This document shows positions 1 through 8,030 of a stretch of DNA of 64,000 nt, one piece after another. Each line of letters starts with the position of its first letter. Within the stretch, counting starts at the first letter, position 1. Made by a program: the position numbers and the translations under genes. Source of the DNA: RUG13615 sp040307715 (GTDB lineage: Bacteria > Bacillota > Clostridia > Peptostreptococcales > Anaerovoracaceae); assembly GCA_040307715.1 (NCBI GenBank), contig JAWRJC010000026.1, positions 1 through 64,000 on the forward strand, written 5' to 3'. The notes beneath the pieces were generated by a model. The model was not told where the DNA came from, made no database searches, and saw only the letters and a list, made by a program, of their open reading frames with translations.

Positions 1-617
<617 letters not shown>

Positions 618-693
618 AGATAACGCCTCCCTTGCTGTCAATTCCCTGTTGAATACCTATGGCGGCTGCTTTTGGCTGTTTCCCTTTTCCTTC

Positions 694-1053
694 TTACTCG
701 CCCCCCTCGTCAGACCCATCCGGCATTTCCTTTTTCAGCGATTCCATCACAATGCGGACGATCGCCTGGTTGCCGCTGTCCAATTCCCTGAACAGGCTCT
801 CGTTTTCTTTCATGAGGAACGGCCTGCCGGTCTTCACGACATCACAAAAGATCTCATTGGGCTCCGCCTCGAGGCTGTCCATGAGAAGAATCAGTTTTTC
901 CATGCTCGGACTCACCCGGCCGCATTCGATATGGCTGATGTGGACGCGCCCGATGCCGGTCAGTTCAGATAGTTTTTCCTGAGTCAGCCCCTTTCTCTTG
1001 CGGGCTCTGCGCAGACGGCTGCCGATCCGCTGCGCATTGCTGAGTGTAGTCAA
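694..1053 (-). CDS. XRE-family helix-turn-helix regulator
   Basis: The 119-residue product begins with a Cro/C1-type helix-turn-helix domain (about residues 9-63; RIGSRLRRARKRKGLTQEKL, then VHISHIECGRVSPSMEKL). The C-terminal half is charged and has no recognisable domain; it may mediate dimerisation. The start codon is TTG at 1053, with GAGAGG eight bases upstream; no better ATG is available. It is followed on the same strand by the LytTR gene. Small XRE proteins of this kind are usually repressors, often autoregulated. The DNA it binds cannot be told from the sequence. Confidence 0.8.
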   Translation of the reverse strand: MTTLSNAQRIGSRLRRARKRKGLTQEKLSELTGIGRVHISHIECGRVSPSMEKLILLMDSLEAEPNEIFCDVVKTGRPFLMKENESLFRELDSGNQAIVRIVMESLKKEMPDGSDEGGE

Positions 1054-1159
1054 TGCCGTTACCTCTCCAACTGACGTCTTCCTTTATATGTCATTTTAGA
1101 AAGACTTCCGTGTCAGATAAATGACCGCAAAATACCGATGGTACTTATAGGCTACATTT

Positions 1160-1199
1160 CAACAAAAAAGTAAAGAGCGGCCCGTTGTCCGGTCGCTCT
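1160..1199 (-). terminator. Rho-independent terminator after rpoZ
   Basis: Reading the minus strand, GAGAGCGACC pairs with GGGCCGCTCTT across a short loop and is followed by a T-rich run (TTACTTTTTTGTT). It ends the yicC/gmk/rpoZ transcript before the XRE gene. Bases 1200-1264 between it and rpoZ hold nothing recognisable. Confidence 0.75.
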
Positions 1200-1264
1200 C
1201 ATTCTCAATTCGCTGTGTTCACTATGATGTCCTGCGGCAGTGCTTCCGCCGCCTGGCGAGCTCC

Positions 1265-1465
1265 TTATTCCTCTTCCCTGCTGTAGGTGATCCACTCGTT
1301 GGCGATCTCTCTGGCCGCGACCGAAACCGGTTTTTCACGGTCGTCGGAGGCGTCAAGGGGAGGCTCGCCGGCGATGATGTTCCGGGCTCTCTTTGCTGCC
1401 AGGATCACCAGCGTGTACTTGCTGTCCGCTTTGGTTCTCAGTTCGTTGATGGATGGATACAACAT
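1265..1465 (-). CDS. rpoZ: RNA polymerase omega subunit
   Basis: The 66-residue protein reads [20 protein letters not shown] followed by [10 protein letters not shown] and a conserved [14 protein letters not shown] segment, as in the small omega subunit that helps assemble and stabilise RNA polymerase by cradling the beta' C-terminus. The length fits clostridial omega proteins. It starts one base after the stop codon of gmk, so the two are translationally linked, as in the common yicC-(remA)-gmk-rpoZ order of Bacillota. A strong terminator follows 65 bases downstream. Confidence 0.93.
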   Translation of the reverse strand: MLYPSINELRTKADSKYTLVILAAKRARNIIAGEPPLDASDDREKPVSVAAREIANEWITYSREEE

Positions 1466-2080
1466 TTAAAATTCCTCCTCCTCATATCGTTTGATCGTCT
1501 CCTCGATGGTCGGATCCACTTTCAGCCGGCTCGCGCGCATGATGCTGAGCACCTGCTCCACCGCTTCTCCGATCTCGTCGTTGACGACGACATAATCATA
1601 CTCTTTCGCCACAGCGATCTCCGACAGCGCTTTGGAAAGCCGTTTTTCGATCACCTCAGGCGCATCTGTGCCCCGGCTGGTGATCCGCCGGCGCAGTTCC
1701 TTCATGGACGGCGGCAGGATGAAGATCAGCTCGGCATCCGGCATCGCTTTGCGGACGTTCATGCCGCCCTGCACATCGATATCCAAAATGATGTCCTTGC
1801 CTTCCGCGAGACGTTCCGTGACCGGGTCTTTCGGTGTTCCGTAGTAATTGCCGAACACATCGGCCCACTCCAGGAACCCGCCGCTTCTGATCGTCTCTTC
1901 AAACTGCTCCCGCGTTGCGAAGTAGTAGTGGACGCCTTCCTCTTCACCGTCTCGTTTTTCCCGCGTCGTCATGGAGATCGAGAACTCGGCAGCCGGCCAG
2001 CGCTCCATCACGTTCATGATGATCGTTCCTTTTCCAGCTCCGGACGGTCCGGAGATCACGATGAGTCTGCCCTGTTCCAT
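1466..2080 (-). CDS. gmk: Guanylate kinase
   Basis: Phosphorylates GMP (and dGMP) to GDP with ATP in purine nucleotide synthesis. The N-terminus carries the P-loop GPSGAGKGT (about residues 11-19), then the GMP-binding stretch with STTRxxRxGEExGVHYYF and the ILDIDVQGG segment. The length of 204 residues is usual for the family. I take the ATG at 2080 rather than the GTG two codons upstream, because GAGGAG lies five bases before the ATG and abuts the GTG. It has its own promoter and runs straight into rpoZ. The remA gene often found between yicC and gmk is not present here. Confidence 0.96.
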   Translation of the reverse strand: MEQGRLIVISGPSGAGKGTIIMNVMERWPAAEFSISMTTREKRDGEEEGVHYYFATREQFEETIRSGGFLEWADVFGNYYGTPKDPVTERLAEGKDIILDIDVQGGMNVRKAMPDAELIFILPPSMKELRRRITSRGTDAPEVIEKRLSKALSEIAVAKEYDYVVVNDEIGEAVEQVLSIMRASRLKVDPTIEETIKRYEEEEF

Positions 2081-2115
2081 AGTCACTCCTCGACAGTTCT
2101 ATCTAGCGAAGAGTA

Positions 2116-2144
2116 ATTTTAACACAACGATGTCCGCTTTTCAA
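2116..2144 (-). promoter_or_regulatory. Promoter of gmk-rpoZ
   Basis: TTGAAA (2139-2144) and TAAAAT (2116-2121) on the minus strand are 17 bp apart, in the 112-bp gap between yicC and gmk. This would let gmk-rpoZ be transcribed independently of yicC. Confidence 0.75.
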
Positions 2145-2192
2145 TCCCGAAGATGAAAATCCGGGCGAAACTGTAAAACAGCGGCACCTTTG

Positions 2193-3077
2193 TTATTCGA
2201 TGTTCTGGACCTGTTCGCGGATCTTTTCGACTTCGTTCTTGATGTCGAGCATTTTCGAGGTGATCGCGAGGTCATTGGCTTTCGAACCGATGGTATTGGC
2301 CTCCCTGTTCATCTCCTGGATCAGGAAGTCCAGTTTCTTCCCCTCCGGATTCTCCGAGCGGAGGATCTGCCCAAGCTGTGCGATGTGGCTGCGCAGACGG
2401 ACGATTTCTTCCGTGATATTGCTCTTGTCCGCGAACATCGCCGCTTCGAGCGCGATCCTTTCCTCCGGGATCTCCGCCTGCCCGTCGAGCAGATCATGGA
2501 TCCGCTGCCGCATCCGGTCGACGTATTCCTTCGCCATTTCCGGTCCGCGCGCTTCGATCTCACCGACCGCCGCAAGGATCTCATCCCCGCGGGCAGTCAG
2601 ATCAGCCGCCAGTTTTTCGCCTTCGATCCCGCGCATCTTCGCGTGGGCAGCGAGCGCTTCCTTCGCCGCCGCGACCATGGCCGCCGTCATCGCCTCCTCA
2701 TCTTCGATGTGCGGGACCACACTCATCACATCCGGCAGCGATGCCAGATACTCGATGGGGACGGACTCCCCGCTGCGCCCGAGACTCTGCGCCATGCCGT
2801 TCAGCCCTGCCTGATACTTTTTTGCCAGCGATTCATTGAAATCCACCTGCACATCATCGTCCGTAAAGGATTCGATCTGAAAACCGACCTCGACCTTGCC
2901 TCTGCGGATCACTTCTTTGACCGCCCCGCGGACCGCGTCTTCGCAGAAACTGTATCTGCGCGGCATTTTGATGCTGACGTCGAGGTACCGGTGATTGACC
3001 GACTTGATCTCGCAGACCACGCCGCGTTTCTCATCTCTGTACTCTCCGCGTCCAAACCCTGTCATGCTTTTTATCAT
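2193..3077 (-). CDS. yicC: YicC/YloC-family endoribonuclease
   Basis: The 294-residue protein opens with MIKSMTGFGRGEY, the signature N-terminus of the YicC/YloC family, and ends with the matching C-terminal domain (KANTIGSKANDL, VEKIREQVQNIE). E. coli YicC and B. subtilis YloC are metal-dependent endoribonucleases acting on mRNA or small RNAs. The length is typical. It lies upstream of gmk-rpoZ, its usual position in Bacillota, and is divergent from rqcH. The function is taken from the family; nothing in the sequence tells which RNAs it cuts. Confidence 0.92.
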   Translation of the reverse strand: MIKSMTGFGRGEYRDEKRGVVCEIKSVNHRYLDVSIKMPRRYSFCEDAVRGAVKEVIRRGKVEVGFQIESFTDDDVQVDFNESLAKKYQAGLNGMAQSLGRSGESVPIEYLASLPDVMSVVPHIEDEEAMTAAMVAAAKEALAAHAKMRGIEGEKLAADLTARGDEILAAVGEIEARGPEMAKEYVDRMRQRIHDLLDGQAEIPEERIALEAAMFADKSNITEEIVRLRSHIAQLGQILRSENPEGKKLDFLIQEMNREANTIGSKANDLAITSKMLDIKNEVEKIREQVQNIE

Positions 3078-3122
3078 ACGTTTTCTCCCTCTTTATGGTG
3101 CATCTATGATAAACTTGGAATG

Positions 3123-3131
3123 ATTATACCA
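3123..3131 (-). promoter_or_regulatory. Extended -10 promoter element of yicC
   Basis: The minus strand reads TGGTATAAT, a perfect extended -10 element (TGnTATAAT), about 40 bases before the yicC start. There is no good -35 hexamer upstream, which is common for extended -10 promoters. Confidence 0.6.
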
Positions 3132-3136
3132 CAGGA

Positions 3137-3169
3137 ACCGCTCCCCGCGCACGGGGATGACAAAGCGGT
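3137..3169 (+). promoter_or_regulatory. Two-part hairpin in the yicC/rqcH divergent region
   Basis: An outer stem ACCGCT (3137-3142)/AGCGGT (3164-3169) encloses a second hairpin CCCCG-CGCA-CGGGG (3143-3156). It sits just before the rqcH ribosome-binding site and just behind the yicC -10 element, so it could act as an RNA structure in the rqcH leader or as a DNA operator. No function is assigned. Confidence 0.35.
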
Positions 3170-3191
3170 CCTATATAAAGGAGACAACTAT

Positions 3192-4940
3192 ATGGCTTAC
3201 GACGGGATGGTCACACGCGCCATCGCCAAAGAACTCAATGAACGGACGAGCCGCGGGAAGGTCGAGAAGATCTACCAGCCGGAACGGGAGGAGATCGTGC
3301 TCCTCATCAGGACACGGGAAGGCCGGTACAAACTGTACCTGTCCTGCGCAGGCAGCCACTGCGGCGCCTATCTGTCCGAAGAAGAATACACCAATCCCCC
3401 CTCGCCGTCCGCGTTCTGCATGCTTCTGAGAAAGCATCTGCAGGGCGGCGTTGTTCTTTCCGTGGAGCAGAAGGACTGTGAGCGGATCCTGGAAATCAGT
3501 GTCGAAGCATTCGACGAACTCGGCGTCAAAAGCACCCGGCGTCTCATCGTCGAGATCATGGGACGGCACAGCAACATCCTGCTCGTCGGCGGCGACGGCC
3601 GCATCCTCGATGCGGTCAAACGCGTGTCCATCGATGTAAACAAGGACCGCCAGATCCTGCCGGGATTTGCATATGAGTATCCCCCGGACGGCGGCAAGAT
3701 CCCGTTCGACAAGGTCACCGCGCAGGATATCCTGGAAATGCCGCTGCTCTCCGAGCGCGACCCGGCTGATGTCCTGCTCGCGCACATCCAGGGGCTTTCT
3801 CCGCTGACAGCGCGGGAACTGACCGCGCCTTACGACCTGCCGGCCATCTGGGAGAATGAGGAAGAACAGCGTCAGGCTGCCGGTACGATCGCAGATCATC
3901 TGCGGCAGATGACTGCCGCACTCTCCTGCGGCGGTGTCCGTCCATGCGTCTATATCAAGAAAGACGGTACGCCGGCGGATTTCCATGTCCTGCCGGTCAT
4001 GCAGTATGAAGAGGTGTACGAGAAACGCCCCTTCTCCGCCGCCAGCGAAGCGGTCGCCTGGTACTACGCACACCGGGATGCGTCCAACCGCATCCGCCAG
4101 CGCGCCGCGGACGTGACCAAATCCGTGAACGCGGCGCTCAAAAAAGCGCGCCTCAAAAAGCAGCGCATTCTGGAGGATCTCGAAGAAGCGCGGAATGGAG
4201 AAAAGTACCGGCTGTACGGGGAACTCCTCACCGCCAATCTGCACGCGTTCCGCACCGGCGATCCGGCAGTCACCGTCACCAACTACTACAATAACGAGCC
4301 GGTCACCATCCCGCTCGATATCCGGTACGCACCGGCAAAGAACGCGCAGCTGTATTTCAAAAAATACAGCAAATCCAAAAACGCGCTCCGGGAAAAACAG
4401 ATCCGTCTCGAAGAGACAGACAAGGACATCGCGTATCTGGAATCCGTCCTGGATCTTGCCGAACGCGCTGCGGACGTCACGGAACTCACCGCGCTGAAGG
4501 AAGAACTCATCGAGACCGGCTTCGTGCGCCGCAGAAAGCAGAGCCGTTCGCCCGGCAAAAAAGACAAGCCGCAGCCCTACGTTTACAAAAGCACCAGCGG
4601 GCTCGACATCCTGGCAGGCCGCAACAACAAGGAGAACGATTATCTGACGTTCCGCGTAGCCGGCCGCAACGATCTGTGGTTCCACACCAAAGACATCCCC
4701 GGTTCGCACGTGATCCTGTTCTGCAAGAACAAAGAACCGGATGACCGGAGTATCTACGAGGCTGCCTCCATCGCGGCCTTCCACAGCAAAGGCAGCCGCT
4801 CCGAGAACGTGCCTGTCGATTATACGAAGGTCCGCTTCGTCAAGAAGCCGAACGGTGCCAAACCCGGCATGGTCATCTTCACCGACAACCACACAGTATA
4901 TGTAGAACCAAAACTCCCTGCGCGCCAGGATCCGCAGTGA
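3192..4940 (+). CDS. rqcH: Ribosome quality control protein RqcH (NFACT / fibronectin-binding family)
   Basis: RqcH binds 50S subunits carrying stalled peptidyl-tRNA and recruits tRNA-Ala to add C-terminal alanine tails that mark the peptide for degradation. The 582-residue product has an NFACT-N domain from MAYDGMVTRAIAKELNE, a central coiled-coil part (about residues 290-430), and a C-terminal NFACT-R domain with the conserved DLWFHTKDIPGSHV motif. Earlier annotations called this family fibronectin-binding protein. The frame is open far upstream, but the ATG at 3192 is preceded by AAGGAG and matches the family N-terminus, so the upstream part is not coding. The gene is transcribed away from yicC. 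Confidence in the family is high; the exact activity rests on homologues. Confidence 0.92.
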   Translation: MAYDGMVTRAIAKELNERTSRGKVEKIYQPEREEIVLLIRTREGRYKLYLSCAGSHCGAYLSEEEYTNPPSPSAFCMLLRKHLQGGVVLSVEQKDCERILEISVEAFDELGVKSTRRLIVEIMGRHSNILLVGGDGRILDAVKRVSIDVNKDRQILPGFAYEYPPDGGKIPFDKVTAQDILEMPLLSERDPADVLLAHIQGLSPLTARELTAPYDLPAIWENEEEQRQAAGTIADHLRQMTAALSCGGVRPCVYIKKDGTPADFHVLPVMQYEEVYEKRPFSAASEAVAWYYAHRDASNRIRQRAADVTKSVNAALKKARLKKQRILEDLEEARNGEKYRLYGELLTANLHAFRTGDPAVTVTNYYNNEPVTIPLDIRYAPAKNAQLYFKKYSKSKNALREKQIRLEETDKDIAYLESVLDLAERAADVTELTALKEELIETGFVRRRKQSRSPGKKDKPQPYVYKSTSGLDILAGRNNKENDYLTFRVAGRNDLWFHTKDIPGSHVILFCKNKEPDDRSIYEAASIAAFHSKGSRSENVPVDYTKVRFVKKPNGAKPGMVIFTDNHTVYVEPKLPARQDPQ

Positions 4941-5004
4941 CCGCCCGTTCCGTCTCTTCCCGGGACCTTTTGCCCCCGCCAGATAGCCGTTTCGGCATTC
5001 CCTA

Positions 5005-5032
5005 TTGCACCTTCCGGCAAGGGCGCTATACT
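5005..5032 (+). promoter_or_regulatory. Promoter of the zinc-finger microprotein gene
   Basis: TTGCAC (5005-5010) and TATACT (5027-5032) are separated by 16 bp, about 50 bases before the ATG at 5090. It lies in the 149-bp gap after rqcH and gives the small gene its own start. Confidence 0.65.
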
Positions 5033-5089
5033 GACCTTACCCTTATCTAACAGTACAGCGTCAACGGGGGATCGGGAAAGAGAAGAGAC

Positions 5090-5215
5090 ATGAAAGAGAA
5101 TGACATCAGAACGATCCAATGCACGCTCTGCAGCAGGACCGGCAAGGTCCGCCCGTTCAAAAGCGGATACATCTGTGAGGAGTGCGTACGCTACATGGTC
5201 AAAAAGTATTTGTGA
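5090..5215 (+). CDS. 41-residue ClpX-type zinc-finger microprotein
   Basis: The frame encodes 41 residues with the core IQCTLCSRTGKVRPFKSG directly followed by YICEECVRYMV. The two CxxC knuckles, the basic VRxxxxG stretch and the YIC-[DE]-EC ending closely match the N-terminal C4 zinc-binding domain of the ClpX unfoldase, although the loop between knuckles is 14 residues instead of about 18. No AAA+ domain follows: the frame stops at TGA 5213. It has a good promoter upstream and a terminator downstream, and a weak AGAAGAG ribosome-binding site. In ClpX this domain dimerises and binds adaptors and some substrates. A free copy might act as adaptor or competitor, or be an unrelated zinc protein; that is inference. 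Confidence 0.65.
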   Translation: MKENDIRTIQCTLCSRTGKVRPFKSGYICEECVRYMVKKYL

Positions 5216-5360
5216 TCCGGATCGGACAGACTTTCCTGCACGCGATCCGGCAGCCCGCTGCACTATATCAATATCGATCAACAACATCATTTGCGGTTCT
5301 TACTAATGACTTGCTGCTTCGTCAATGCGGCCGCACAAATCGAATCCTCCGTATGACCAA

Positions 5361-5396
5361 AACGGCCGTGCAATACCGCGCGGCCGTTCTCTTTTA
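5361..5396. terminator. Bidirectional terminator between the microprotein gene and rluD
   Basis: AACGGCCG (5361-5368) pairs with CGGCCGTT (5381-5388), followed by CTCTTTT on the plus strand and preceded by A-rich sequence that gives a T-run on the minus strand. It can end both converging transcripts. Bases 5216-5360 hold nothing else recognisable. Confidence 0.7.
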
Positions 5397-5445
5397 TCCT
5401 CTTCTTTTTCATTGCTCCGCGCCGTTCAAAACGCGGATGATGCGC

Positions 5446-6381
5446 TTACCGTTCCGCTCTGCGCAGTTTATCCAGTACGTTGGTAAAATATGCCGGCAGC
5501 GGAGATGTAAACTCCATGTACGCCCCTGTCGACGGGTGGACAAACCCCAGAACACCGGCGTGCAGCACCTGACCGGAAACCCCGAACGGGTTTTTACCGC
5601 GCCCGTAGAGGTCATCCCCGAGGAGCGGATGCTTGATGTACGCCATGTGCACCCTGATCTGATGGGTCCTGCCGGTCTCAAGACGCGCTTCGATGAGCGT
5701 ATACCTGCCGAATCGTTCCAGCACCTTGTAATGTGTCACCGCGTGCCGGGCGTGCTTGTCGGTCACCGCCTGCCTGAGACGCATCCCGCTGTCCCGGCCG
5801 ATCGGCGCATCCACCGTCCCTTCATCCTCCTTGAAATTGTTGAGGACGACGGCCTGATACCGGCGCGTGATCGTATGGGCAGCCAGCTGCTCCGACAGCG
5901 AGACGTGCGCCTTGTCATTCTTGGCGACCATCAAAAGACCGCTCGTATCCTTGTCGATCCGGTGCACGATCCCCGGGCGGATCACGCCGTTGATCGAGGA
6001 GAGGCTGCTCCCGCAATGCCAGAGAAGCGCATTGACAAGCGTGCCGGACGGATTGCCCGGGGCGGGATGCACCACCATCCCGCGCGGTTTGTCCACCACG
6101 AGCAGATCCTGATCCTCGTACACGATATCGAGCGGGATCTCTTCCGCCTCCACCTTGAGCGCGGTCGGCGGCGGGACGAGAACGACGATCTCCTGCCCTT
6201 CCCTGACAGGCGTCTTCTTGACCGTGCAGACACTGCCGTCGATGGACACCTGCCCGTCAGCAATCAGTTTCTGCAGGTAACTGCGGGACGTATCCGACAG
6301 CGCAAGAGAGAGGGCGGCGTCCAGCCTTGCCCCCTCTTCTTCTTTTCCAATAACGATGACACAGCGTTCCGGCTCCGGCAT
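5446..6381 (-). CDS. rluD: RluA/RluD-family 23S rRNA pseudouridine synthase
   Basis: Converts uridines to pseudouridine in structured RNA, most likely helix 69 of 23S rRNA if it is a true RluD. The 311-residue protein has an N-terminal S4 RNA-binding domain (about residues 15-75) and a catalytic domain with HRIDKDTSGLLMVAKN, containing the catalytic aspartate of this family, followed by TGRTHQIRVH. The ATG at 6381 lies six bases after the lspA stop codon, and AAAGG overlaps the end of lspA as ribosome-binding site. lspA-rluD is the usual pair in Bacillota (ylyA/ylyB region). The choice among RluA, RluC and RluD specificity is by context only. Confidence 0.9.
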   Translation of the reverse strand: MPEPERCVIVIGKEEEGARLDAALSLALSDTSRSYLQKLIADGQVSIDGSVCTVKKTPVREGQEIVVLVPPPTALKVEAEEIPLDIVYEDQDLLVVDKPRGMVVHPAPGNPSGTLVNALLWHCGSSLSSINGVIRPGIVHRIDKDTSGLLMVAKNDKAHVSLSEQLAAHTITRRYQAVVLNNFKEDEGTVDAPIGRDSGMRLRQAVTDKHARHAVTHYKVLERFGRYTLIEARLETGRTHQIRVHMAYIKHPLLGDDLYGRGKNPFGVSGQVLHAGVLGFVHPSTGAYMEFTSPLPAYFTNVLDKLRRAER

Positions 6382-6386
6382 GTGCA

Positions 6387-6842
6387 CTACCTTTCTTTGT
6401 GTTCGCGGTCCGAGAAGAACAGCACATAGATGCACAGCAGGACACATCCCACCGTGACGAAGGAATCCGCCACATTGAAGATCGGGAAAACCCGGAAATC
6501 GAACATGTCTACGACATATCCCAAAGCGATCCGGTCGATCAGATTGCCGATCCCTCCGCCGATGATCATGGCGATGGGAACGAGCAGCAGACGGCTGCCT
6601 TCTCTGTGCTTCCACATGTACGCAAGACCAACGGCGATGAGCACCACCGGCAATACGATGAGCAGCAGGCGCTGTCCCTCAAAGGAACTGAAAGCTGCGC
6701 CTGTATTGTGATACCTGGTGATATGGAAGACTCCTTCAATGACGGGAATGCTTTCACCGGGCGTCATCCCGCTTGCAACCAGATGCTTGACGAACTGATC
6801 GAGTGCGACTGCTAAGACGATCACAGCAATAGACAGAAACAT
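6387..6842 (-). CDS. lspA: Lipoprotein signal peptidase (signal peptidase II)
   Basis: Cleaves the signal peptide of prolipoproteins after lipidation, inside the membrane. The 151-residue protein has four hydrophobic segments. The two catalytic aspartates are visible in GNLIDRIALGYVVD and FNVADSFV, and the NTGAAFS segment near residue 46 is also family-typical. The length is normal. It follows divIVA by 15 bases and precedes rluD by six, suggesting one operon. The spacing of the upstream GAGGG to the ATG is long (about 13 bases), so the start is slightly uncertain. Confidence 0.93.
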   Translation of the reverse strand: MFLSIAVIVLAVALDQFVKHLVASGMTPGESIPVIEGVFHITRYHNTGAAFSSFEGQRLLLIVLPVVLIAVGLAYMWKHREGSRLLLVPIAMIIGGGIGNLIDRIALGYVVDMFDFRVFPIFNVADSFVTVGCVLLCIYVLFFSDREHKER

Positions 6843-6857
6843 CGGATCGAAAGCCCT

Positions 6858-7535
6858 CTACTTCTCGAACGTGGCCGGATCCATGATCAGCGTTCTGCGT
6901 TCCTTTGTATCCGGAACGTCTTCTTCGCTTTTCAGAGTATCCAGTTCCCCCGCGACGAGCGTATGACGCGCGGCACTCTCATCCTGAAGACCGGTCTTAG
7001 GCGCAGCGGCAGGCTGCGGTTCCGCGGTATTGGCACCAAGCGGTGCGTTGACGAGATCCTCAAGTCTGCCCTCATCGAACATCGGGAACAGGTCGTCATC
7101 CATCGTATTGAACCGGTCCAGTTCCTCCTCGAGGTATCTCTTGTAGCGGTCGCGGAACATGATGTACCGCTTCTGCAACGTCTTATTCTCTTCCTTCAGG
7201 CGCTCTGCTCTGTCTCTGGCCTCGCGGACCGTGAGCTCCGCGTCGAGCTCCGCGTTCTTCATCAGGACTTCCGCACGCTTTTCAGCGCTGGCGGAAATAT
7301 CTCCCATGAGGCTGCGCGCCTGTTCGAGGACCTTGACCACCTCGCCCTCGGAACCCTTGAACTTTTCGTTCTCCTGTTCCAATGTGGCGACCTCGGTCTT
7401 GAGGCGCAGATTTTCCTTCATGAGTTTTTCAAGATCAACGATGATCTGATCGAGGAACTCGTCGACCTCTTCGATGTTGTACCCGCGGACGCCTTTGGAA
7501 AACTCTTTCTTTTCGATATCAAAAGGCGTGATCAT
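6858..7535 (-). CDS. divIVA: DivIVA-family cell division / polarity protein
   Basis: DivIVA recognises negatively curved membrane at division sites and poles and recruits partners there. The 225-residue product begins with ITPFDIEKKEFSKGVRGYN, the membrane-binding N-terminal domain, followed by long coiled-coil segments (roughly residues 30-75 and 95-160) and a less ordered tail rich in acidic residues. Its ribosome-binding site GGAGGT lies over the last codons of sepF, so the two are coupled. The sepF-divIVA order next to yggS is the standard division cluster of Bacillota. Confidence 0.93.
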   Translation of the reverse strand: MITPFDIEKKEFSKGVRGYNIEEVDEFLDQIIVDLEKLMKENLRLKTEVATLEQENEKFKGSEGEVVKVLEQARSLMGDISASAEKRAEVLMKNAELDAELTVREARDRAERLKEENKTLQKRYIMFRDRYKRYLEEELDRFNTMDDDLFPMFDEGRLEDLVNAPLGANTAEPQPAAAPKTGLQDESAARHTLVAGELDTLKSEEDVPDTKERRTLIMDPATFEK

Positions 7536-7538
7536 GGA

Positions 7539-8015
7539 TTACCTCCAGCCGTCTTTCTGGCTGCTGCCGAAATCAAAGCCCTTGGGGGCGGCATCATTCG
7601 TGGAAGAAATATCAACGTTCTCCGGCGCGAAGATGAAAATATTGTTCGCGACTTTCTGGACGTTGCCGTTGAGGGCATATGTCGCACCGGACAGGAAATC
7701 GAAGATCTTTCTGGCTGTATCGCTGTCGATCTTCTCCAGATTGATGATGACAGGCTTTCTGCTCTTGAGACTGTCAACGAGTTTGGGGCATTCTTCAAAA
7801 CCGTCGGGCTCGATGACCATCAGTTTGAATGCGCTCACAGCTGCTCTGTTACCCATGGGTACCACCTTCTCTCTCACTGTATTACGCGTATATGCTGCGC
7901 GGGGTTCCACCTTGCGTCTGTCGACAGGTGCCTGAGGCTCTACTTCCTCCTCCAGCAATTCATCGTCGATCTCTTCAATGCCGATCAGATCTTTGAACTT
8001 GTCTAAAACTCCCAT
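7539..8015 (-). CDS. sepF: Cell division protein SepF
   Basis: SepF binds the FtsZ C-terminal tail and membrane and helps align FtsZ filaments. The 158-residue protein has an N-terminal amphipathic segment MGVLDKFKDLIGI, an acidic and proline-containing linker, then the SepF core from about residue 62 (KLMVIEPDGFEECPKLVD, RKPVIINLEKIDSDTARKI, DFLSGATYALNG). The length is usual. AAGGAGG lies just before the ATG. It follows yggS and overlaps the signals of divIVA. Assignment is firm. Confidence 0.94.
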   Translation of the reverse strand: MGVLDKFKDLIGIEEIDDELLEEEVEPQAPVDRRKVEPRAAYTRNTVREKVVPMGNRAAVSAFKLMVIEPDGFEECPKLVDSLKSRKPVIINLEKIDSDTARKIFDFLSGATYALNGNVQKVANNIFIFAPENVDISSTNDAAPKGFDFGSSQKDGWR

Positions 8016-8030
8016 TTGATCCTCCTTTGA

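Noticed and set aside
2190..3191. Upstream extension of the rqcH frame giving a 916-residue protein.
   Set aside because: The extension is antisense to yicC, and the conserved N-terminus with AAGGAG begins at 3192.
5216..5360. A second small gene after the zinc-finger microprotein.
   Set aside because: Short frames exist but none has a ribosome-binding site, a conserved motif or sensible composition.
6382..6615. Upstream extension of the rluD frame into lspA.
   Set aside because: It overlaps lspA in another frame; family homology starts at 6381.
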